NCBI GenBank assembly: GCA_021736285.1
Contig: JAIPGE010000066.1
Coordinates: 1 to 7,302, forward strand
Direction of reading: 5' to 3'
Source: Candidatus Izemoplasma sp.
GTDB taxonomy: Bacteria; Bacillota_I; Bacilli_A; Izemoplasmatales; Izemoplasmataceae
Length of the DNA: 7,302 bases
This document shows, piece after piece, positions 1 through 5,721 of the stretch. Below the pieces are notes generated by a model. The model did no database searches. It was not told the DNA's origin and was given only the letters and a program-made list of their open reading frames with translations. Made by a program: the position numbers and the translations under genes. Each line of letters starts with the position of its first letter. Within the stretch, counting starts at the first letter, position 1.

Positions 1-736
1 CACAAATATTATTATTTTCGGCATTAAATATGGTTAAATTAGATAACCCACTTAGACTTTCGCCAAATTGCGATACATTATTGTTGGAAACGTCTAACCG
101 CTCTAGTTTATTAAGTTGTGTAATCGTTGGCAACTCAATAATCGCATTATTTCTTAAAATAAGTGTTTCTAAATTAACTAAATTATCAAGCCCTTCAATA
201 TTAACAATCCCATTGTCACTAAGATCTAGCGATGTTAACTTGGTCATCTCTTCAACGCCTTCAACGCTTTGTAATGCTTTATTTCCATTTAAAATTAATT
301 CGCTAATTTTACTTAAGTTTTTAAAACTATCAATACTAACCACTTGTGTGTTTCGAAGTTCTAAAGATTGAATGTTTTGTAAAGCACTTATCTCACTTAT
401 ATCTTTAAAGCCCTCGCCAATTAAAGTAAATGAGGTTAGATTTTGAAAACATTGAATTCCACCTAAATCAACATTACTGTTTGGATTTGTGTCTTCAAAA
501 ACCAATTCAGTCATGTTTATAATTTGTGTATAATTGTCTCTATTTAGCGTTTCTCTATTTGGTGTAGAACTTTCAATCAATTGATATAAATCAGGACTTG
601 CGACTTCGGCAAAACCAGCATATGTTCGACAATATTCTGGTAGGTGAGTATTTTCTACGGTTTCGCGACAACTTGAAAGAAGCAGTCCTAAAACAACTAC
701 GCTGAGATACATACTGATTCTTTTTAGTAGACTCAT
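1..736 (-). CDS. Leucine-rich-repeat lipoprotein, N-terminal part (3' end outside window)
   Basis: The frame is open from ATG at 736 to the left edge (245 full codons), so the C-terminus is missing. Residues 1-22 form a lipoprotein signal peptide: M-S-L-L-K-R, a hydrophobic core, then lipobox L20-S-S-C23, so Cys23 should be lipidated and the protein anchored outside the membrane. Residues 24-98 look like a cap with C36 and C96. From residue 99 come six complete LRR units of 22-23 residues with the core LxxLxLxxN (for example LTSLDLSDNGI, LETLILRNNAI), and a seventh is cut by the edge. Unit length and the 'NLTxLxL' style resemble internalins. LRR domains bind proteins, so it could be a ligand- or partner-binding subunit of the adjacent transporters, or an adhesin; which one is inference. 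The start overlaps the 912-aa gene's stop (ATGA), with the strong site GAGAGGTGA upstream, so it is very likely cotranslated with the transporters. A 113-codon plus-strand frame at 30-371 is its shadow. Confidence 0.9.
   Translation of the reverse strand, partial: MSLLKRISMYLSVVVLGLLLSSCRETVENTHLPEYCRTYAGFAEVASPDLYQLIESSTPNRETLNRDNYTQIINMTELVFEDTNPNSNVDLGGIQCFQNLTSFTLIGEGFKDISEISALQNIQSLELRNTQVVSIDSFKNLSKISELILNGNKALQSVEGVEEMTKLTSLDLSDNGIVNIEGLDNLVNLETLILRNNAIIELPTITQLNKLERLDVSNNNVSQFGESLSGLSNLTIFNAENNNIC
2..442 (-). repeat. Leucine-rich repeat array within the lipoprotein gene
   Basis: Six tandem units of 22, 22, 23, 22, 22 and 23 residues, at residues 99-120, 121-142, 143-165, 166-187, 188-209 and 210-232, and the beginning of a seventh. 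Each has the pattern N/K-[LI]-xx-[LF]-x-[LV]-xx-N/T. The DNA copies are diverged, so this is a protein-level repeat and not a recent DNA tandem repeat. The array reaches the window edge, so its full length is unknown. Confidence 0.88.
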
Positions 737-3471
737 ACGTTCACCTCTCGAATGATATCAATTGGTTTTGTATTGGCAAGTTTTGTCACATTGCGATAAC
801 TTAACAGCCCTAATAAGGCAAAGACAATTAAACTATAAAATATTAAATTAAAGAAAGATATATTTGTTAACATATGTCGGTCACCAATACTTAGTTTAAT
901 ACCAGCAAAACTGATGACACCACTGCCTTGATTAATAACATCTAAAAAGACTGCATTAATCAATTCATTTGCATAATAGATCATCACAACACTCATTATA
1001 ATAGCCATAATAACCTCTACCATAATTTCAATAAAGAACAATGCTTTAATATCTTTTGCGGTGGCCCCAACACTACGGTAAATTCCAATTTCCTTAATCC
1101 GTTCGCCTAAAATGACTTTTAGTAACATATTGAAAAAGACAATACTAATGATTAAAAGGGCATTGAAGAAAACCCCAAACAATGTGCGAATACTATTCAA
1201 GTAATGGTAAGCCTCACTATTGATTTTACAATTTGAATAATCGGTTACTGTAAAGACATCTTTGACCATACTTGTTAGTTCTAAACTGTTTCGATTCAAT
1301 ACATTGTCAACGGTATAAATTGCACATTCTTCTCCTTGTTCAATTGGTTCTTTACGAATAATCTCAAAATCAGTCTCATAGTTGTTGCCATTATACTGTG
1401 AAAAATCATTTAATAGATCATGAAAGTTTTCAATTGCGATTGTCTCAAGTAGATCATCTTGATTGGTATTTTCTAATAATCCTGTTTCTAAAATACCACT
1501 TTCTAGGTTAACACTAAAATAGCCTAATACGAAGTCCATCATCGCTTCTTTTTTAAACAATGCGCTATGATACGTTGCTTGATCCATATAGATAATTGCT
1601 TCATTTTCATTATCTATGATGGCTGTCACAGTCATTGCGATTGTATCTTGTTGTGACTTGAAAACAGCGTCACGAATTTCAACTTGGGGTAATGCGGTTT
1701 GTGCTTCTTCGTACACGTTACGATAGACACGTTCAATATACCTTGGCTCACTAGGAGTTAAAAACGCATCGCGTTCATCGACTAAGTAATATATCGCATT
1801 ACTCCGTAACAACATATCAAAATAGTCTGGATCAATCTTATTTACCTGTGTTTTAAAATCATCAACATAATTAATAAACTCACCAACGCTGTTAAAATAC
1901 TTGGTATATTTTTGATCACGAATGCTTTGCTCACAACGGTTTTGGTAAAAACTGTTTAACTGATCATACTCATAACAATACAGTGGTAAATTCAATGATA
2001 AATACCGAATTGGCACAAGTGTGTCATCGCTTGGGTTGTCTACAACAATGTCATGATTGCTATCTTCAGCTAACATATCTAGGTAGTCTGAAACACCAAA
2101 AATACCCTGTTTAATTGTAAATTCATAAACCGGTAAGTTGATTGTCGTATTGAGATAACCATTTAAATTAACCACATTGTCAGATAATTCCATTACCTCG
2201 CGATACAATTTACTAGTTACCATTATTTCGTTAGCATTAGAATCTGGGTAGACACTGTCTCCGATAAATAAATCATCATAACTATAACTTCCAACGTTCT
2301 CATTTTGATATAATCTCAATTTAAAATCATTCAATAAATCAGGGTAATCCGCTTCATTAAAGACATGTTCAACACCGCTTGTGATTGGTGACACAATGAC
2401 ATCCGTTGAATACCCACTAACAAGTTCGCTATCTTTGTCATCAAAATAACTATTATATGTTTCGATTAAATCTGCTTGTGCATCAAAATAATCAACATCA
2501 TCAATAACGGGCTCAGTTGATACCAAACTAAAGGCATAACTATTGGCTTTGTTTAGTGCTTCATAATACGCATCATAGGCATCTGTCACGCCACGTTCAA
2601 TACCATTAAACAAAATTGTAAAACTAAACGCTAGAGCAAGTGACAACGCTGTAAATAACGTTCTGAAAAACCGTGATTTTATCTTGCGGAGTGTAAGTTC
2701 TAGTTTATCAACAAAAGATAGATTGGTTGGTTCAGTTTTTCGATAAGTGTTTTGATAGGTTTGTGGAATATCTTCCTTAATTAAGTCGTTGGTAAACTTA
2801 CCTTCTGATAATTCAATAATCCGTGTCGCGTGTTCATTTGCAATACCACGATCATGTGTCACAACAATCACCAAACGTTCTTTACTTAATCCTTTAATCA
2901 ATTCAATAACGGTTTGGCTTGTGTTATAATCCAATGCGCCAGTTGGTTCATCAGCTAAAATAATCGCAGGATCTTTAACCAGTGCTCGGGCAATCGCAAC
3001 ACGTTGCCGTTGTCCACCAGAAAGTTGACTTGGTAATTTATTAATATGATCAATCAATCCAACTTTTTTTATAATATCTTTAATTTTTGCATCTTTTTCT
3101 TTACGGCTATTTCCAACTTGATATTTTAAAGCAATTTCAACATTTTTATAGACACTTAAGTATTCAACTAAATGATATTCTTGAAAAATAAAGCCAATTT
3201 TTTCATTACGAATTGCATCCCATTGGCCTTCATTGATTTTAGTAATGTTATTCCCCTCTAAGAAATAATCTCCTTCATCTGGTGTATCTAATCCGCCTAA
3301 GATATTGATTAATGTGCTTTTTCCGCTTCCGCTTTTCCCGACGACACCTACAAATTCACCACGTTTAAAAGTAGTTGTTACGCCATTTAACGCAACAATC
3401 TCTCGTTCTGCTTTTGTTTTGTAGATCCGTTTAACATCAACCAAACGGAGTATAATATCGCCTCGGCTCAC
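733..3471 (-). CDS. MacB-like ABC transporter, fused ATPase and FtsX permease, large outer domain (912 aa)
   Basis: Second predicted half-transporter of the operon, a paralogue of the 747-aa protein. ATPase: Walker A GKSGSGKST (45-53), Q97, signature LSGGQ (150-154), Walker B ILADE (171-175), D-loop ALD (179-181), switch His206; all intact. After a linker of about 45 residues come TM1 (about 270-288) and an outer domain of about 475 residues (289-763), more than twice that of E. coli MacB. It contains all four cysteines (499, 513, 716, 748). TM2 (764-788), the FtsX loop KEIGIYRSVGAT (793-804), TM3 (811-833) and TM4 (872-892) follow, ending in the tail KPIDIIREVNV. The start is taken as GTG at 3471: it is preceded by GGGTGA at 6-base spacing and places the ATPase at the usual distance from the N-terminus. 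It could homodimerise, or pair with the 747-aa protein. Being in one coupled operon with a sister transporter and an LRR lipoprotein suggests joint work at the cell surface. Confidence 0.93.
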   Translation of the reverse strand: MSRGDIILRLVDVKRIYKTKAEREIVALNGVTTTFKRGEFVGVVGKSGSGKSTLINILGGLDTPDEGDYFLEGNNITKINEGQWDAIRNEKIGFIFQEYHLVEYLSVYKNVEIALKYQVGNSRKEKDAKIKDIIKKVGLIDHINKLPSQLSGGQRQRVAIARALVKDPAIILADEPTGALDYNTSQTVIELIKGLSKERLVIVVTHDRGIANEHATRIIELSEGKFTNDLIKEDIPQTYQNTYRKTEPTNLSFVDKLELTLRKIKSRFFRTLFTALSLALAFSFTILFNGIERGVTDAYDAYYEALNKANSYAFSLVSTEPVIDDVDYFDAQADLIETYNSYFDDKDSELVSGYSTDVIVSPITSGVEHVFNEADYPDLLNDFKLRLYQNENVGSYSYDDLFIGDSVYPDSNANEIMVTSKLYREVMELSDNVVNLNGYLNTTINLPVYEFTIKQGIFGVSDYLDMLAEDSNHDIVVDNPSDDTLVPIRYLSLNLPLYCYEYDQLNSFYQNRCEQSIRDQKYTKYFNSVGEFINYVDDFKTQVNKIDPDYFDMLLRSNAIYYLVDERDAFLTPSEPRYIERVYRNVYEEAQTALPQVEIRDAVFKSQQDTIAMTVTAIIDNENEAIIYMDQATYHSALFKKEAMMDFVLGYFSVNLESGILETGLLENTNQDDLLETIAIENFHDLLNDFSQYNGNNYETDFEIIRKEPIEQGEECAIYTVDNVLNRNSLELTSMVKDVFTVTDYSNCKINSEAYHYLNSIRTLFGVFFNALLIISIVFFNMLLKVILGERIKEIGIYRSVGATAKDIKALFFIEIMVEVIMAIIMSVVMIYYANELINAVFLDVINQGSGVISFAGIKLSIGDRHMLTNISFFNLIFYSLIVFALLGLLSYRNVTKLANTKPIDIIREVNV
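741..749 (-). promoter_or_regulatory. Ribosome-binding site of the LRR lipoprotein gene
   Basis: GAGAGGTGA lies 4 bases before the ATG at 736, within the last sense codons (Arg-Glu-Val) of the 912-aa transporter gene. It is the best match to the anti-Shine-Dalgarno sequence among the three junctions. With the ATGA overlap it supports the start chosen and coupling of lipoprotein to transporter synthesis. Confidence 0.75.
2942..3012 (-). repeat. Conserved ATPase-core segment shared with 5216-5286 (copy 1)
   Basis: Two blocks are base-for-base identical to the other ATPase gene: 22 bases at 2942-2963 (Walker B, encoding ILADEPT) and 26 bases at 2987-3012 (encoding QRQRVAIAR). The 23 bases between them differ. 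It is a direct repeat in the same orientation, 2274 bp from its partner, and comes from paralogous domains. Confidence 0.7.
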
Positions 3472-3477
3472 GAGTAA

Positions 3478-3483
3478 TCACCC
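3478..3483 (-). promoter_or_regulatory. Ribosome-binding site overlapping a stop codon, deciding the GTG start
   Basis: GGGTGA ends 6 bases before GTG at 3471, and its last three bases are the TGA stop of the 747-aa gene. A ribosome terminating there sits on the next gene's binding site, which favours re-initiation. It is the main support for GTG as start of the 912-aa protein; no in-frame ATG lies near. Confidence 0.65.
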
Positions 3484-5721
3484 ACTTCTCAATGCGTCTA
3501 TGGCACGCATATTGGCTGCTTTAAAGGATGGAACAAGGACACTCACAAATAAGAATGCCACCGACCCAACAATTACACTAATGCTAAAACTAGTTTCGTA
3601 AGTAAAGACCGGATTTAAACCAAAGATAGGCTCTAATGTTGTTAAATCAACAACGATAAAACGGTATGCATATTTAAATCCGTAAGCAATCATCACATAG
3701 AGCAATCCGGTAATGATAAAAATTCGTAGTGCAGTTTCAACTGTTTCAAAAACAAACATATTACGGATACTTTTTTTACTCACACCAATGCTCGAATAAA
3801 TACCAATCTCACGAATCCGTTCATGAATACTTGAGATAACGATATTTACCGCTACTGTCCCACTAATAACGAATAAACTTGCAAATATTGCATAATACAT
3901 GTATTCAAGCATAAGTTCTAGATCTTTGGTTTCTTCAAATTGTCTTAACTCTGCGTTTTCAATTGTAATGTCATATTCTGTATTCCATTCACTTATTGGT
4001 AATGGTTGATTCACGTTACTTGGAATAATCGCAATGTATTTATCATAATATTCATCGGCTCTTGTAAATTCTTTATCCTCTTTTAAATAGGTTACATATG
4101 CTTCAAATGCTTCGTTGTACATATAAATATTGCCGACATAATTAATCCCTTTATAATAACTGTTTAAAATACCTGCAATTTTGTATGGGAAGCATGACTC
4201 ATCTACAATTGATAAATTGGGATCGGTATCTCCAATCTTAACGGTTTCACCACAAACATATAACGTTTTACCAATGAAAGATGTTAATTGAACATTATTG
4301 ATATCACTTGCATCATTAATGTTGCGATTAAGACTAATTCCTAAAAACTGTGACATTAAATATTCACTGCTGATTAATACTTCATGTGTATCACTACTAG
4401 CTGACGGAAAACTTCCAACATATATTTGATCACTAAGATAAAAGTCATCGGCAGTCACGTCAGATGGCCCTAACGTAACAAGTTTGGGACTATACACACC
4501 TGTGTTGTATGTTCCTTCTCCTGAATCAGAGGCATAAAACTGAGTATTATTCGATAAATATAACTCTTGAACATAATGTTCATAATACAAATACACATCT
4601 TTCACATTTTCTTCATCACCAAGTGATGAAATAAGTGAATTAATTCTTTCTGTTTCAGTTGTTTCACTTGGTTCAAATGTATAGTCTGTCACTAAATACT
4701 GCTCATAATTGTTATTAATATCAAATAAATGGAAATTATACGCAGTGATATTTTTCATCACAATATTAACAACCAACAACAAACTAATACCAATAACAAA
4801 ACTCCATAAAATGCGCCGATTGATATTTTTTTTCTGTCGGTAATTTTCTCTTGCAATCATTCGCGTAAAGACTGGATTATTGGCTATATATTTACGGGCT
4901 AACGGTACTTTCGTTGTTTCACCAAGTTTAAGTTTCCCTTCTAAATCAGGAAATTGTTTTTCTAGATGACGGCGTTTCCGTCTTGTTATTTTAGTGTCAT
5001 ATGAAAGTAACTTATCCGTTGTTGAGCGTTTTTCATCATTTTTCTCTTTGATAATTTCATCACTAATTACTTTGCCATCATGTAATCTAACGACACGGGT
5101 TGCGTTATCGTAAGCCAAATCTTCATCATGGGTCACCATAATGATGATTCGCCCTGGCGCAAAATGTTGGAGTAATGTTAAGATTTCCTTAGCTGTGGTA
5201 CTATCGAGTGCTCCTGTTGGTTCATCAGCTAAAATAACAGTCGGATTAATAATAATAGTCCGGGCAATCGCAACACGTTGCCGTTGCCCTCCTGATAATT
5301 CACTAGCAAGTTTATCTTCGATGTCTTCTAATCCAACTTCTTTTAATAGTCTTAAAGCAAGCTCTTTAGCAATTTTATTGTCACTCCCTGTTAAGATAAG
5401 TGGCAATGTCACATTTTCTATAACAGTTAAATGTTCAATCAAGTTAAATCGTTGAAAAATAAAACCAATTTCTGTATTGCGTATTTCACGCCATTTTTTA
5501 TCTCTCCATTTATTGGTATCTTGTTCATTGAAAAAGATTTTTCCAGACGTTTTAGTATCAACACCACTAATCATATTTAAAAAGGTTGTTTTTCCACTAC
5601 CACTTTCTCCAAGAACAGCAATAAATTCACCTGGTTCGAATGTCAATGTGACATCTTGCAATGCGATATAATCACGCTCTTTAGTGTGATATATCTTTTC
5701 TAATTCACGAATATCAATCAT
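3478..5721 (-). CDS. MacB-like ABC transporter, fused ATPase and FtsX permease (747 aa)
   Basis: Predicted half-transporter that would act as a dimer in the cytoplasmic membrane. ATPase domain, residues 1 to about 225: Walker A GESGSGKTT (38-46), Q-loop Q90, signature LSGGQ (142-146), Walker B VILADE (162-167), D-loop ALD (171-173), switch His198. All key residues are present, so it should hydrolyse ATP. A long basic cytoplasmic linker (about 229-303, including TRRKRRHLEKQ) leads to TM1 (304-322). An outer domain of about 285 residues (323-607) follows, with the only two cysteines, C490 and C510. TM2 (608-630), the FtsX loop REIGIYSSIGV (637-647), TM3 (about 660-682) and TM4 (711-732) follow, then the tail MRAIDALRSG. 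E. coli MacB, 648 aa, has the same order, but no MacA- or TolC-like gene is present. The ATG start overlaps the upstream stop and has GGTGAGA before it. Efflux, lipoprotein handling or mechanical signalling are all possible; the substrate cannot be read from sequence. Confidence 0.93.
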   Translation of the reverse strand: MIDIRELEKIYHTKERDYIALQDVTLTFEPGEFIAVLGESGSGKTTFLNMISGVDTKTSGKIFFNEQDTNKWRDKKWREIRNTEIGFIFQRFNLIEHLTVIENVTLPLILTGSDNKIAKELALRLLKEVGLEDIEDKLASELSGGQRQRVAIARTIIINPTVILADEPTGALDSTTAKEILTLLQHFAPGRIIIMVTHDEDLAYDNATRVVRLHDGKVISDEIIKEKNDEKRSTTDKLLSYDTKITRRKRRHLEKQFPDLEGKLKLGETTKVPLARKYIANNPVFTRMIARENYRQKKNINRRILWSFVIGISLLLVVNIVMKNITAYNFHLFDINNNYEQYLVTDYTFEPSETTETERINSLISSLGDEENVKDVYLYYEHYVQELYLSNNTQFYASDSGEGTYNTGVYSPKLVTLGPSDVTADDFYLSDQIYVGSFPSASSDTHEVLISSEYLMSQFLGISLNRNINDASDINNVQLTSFIGKTLYVCGETVKIGDTDPNLSIVDESCFPYKIAGILNSYYKGINYVGNIYMYNEAFEAYVTYLKEDKEFTRADEYYDKYIAIIPSNVNQPLPISEWNTEYDITIENAELRQFEETKDLELMLEYMYYAIFASLFVISGTVAVNIVISSIHERIREIGIYSSIGVSKKSIRNMFVFETVETALRIFIITGLLYVMIAYGFKYAYRFIVVDLTTLEPIFGLNPVFTYETSFSISVIVGSVAFLFVSVLVPSFKAANMRAIDALRSG
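5216..5286 (-). repeat. Conserved ATPase-core segment shared with 2942-3012 (copy 2)
   Basis: Partner of the segment in the 912-aa gene: identical blocks at 5216-5237 and 5261-5286, with a diverged spacer of the same length (23 bases). It lies between the LSGGQ signature and the D-loop of the 747-aa protein. The match ends at the edges of the conserved protein motifs. Confidence 0.7.

Noticed and set aside
30..371. Plus-strand open frame of 113 codons
   Set aside because: It lies wholly opposite the LRR lipoprotein gene; its Leu/Ser-rich product is the antisense of the LRR codons, and no ribosome-binding site or family is recognisable.
3478..3480. TGA as tryptophan or selenocysteine, merging the two transporter genes
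   Set aside because: All six Trp codons of the three transporter proteins are TGG, TGA also ends two other frames here, and a good ribosome-binding site and GTG follow; no sign of a selenocysteine element was noticed.
4618..4672. 9-base inverted repeat (ACCAAGTGA / TCACTTGGT) with a 37-base loop
   Set aside because: It lies mid-gene in the 747-aa coding sequence, has a long loop and no T-run; not a terminator, and probably chance.
5141..5671. Two plus-strand open frames (5141-5455 and 5477-5671)
   Set aside because: Both lie opposite the conserved ATPase domain of the 747-aa protein, whose motifs are intact; they are shadow frames.
733..5721. MacAB-TolC or Bce-type antibiotic efflux module
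   Set aside because: No adaptor (MacA), no outer-membrane channel and no sensor kinase/regulator are visible, and these permeases have 4 TM segments with a fused ATPase, unlike the 10-TM BceB.
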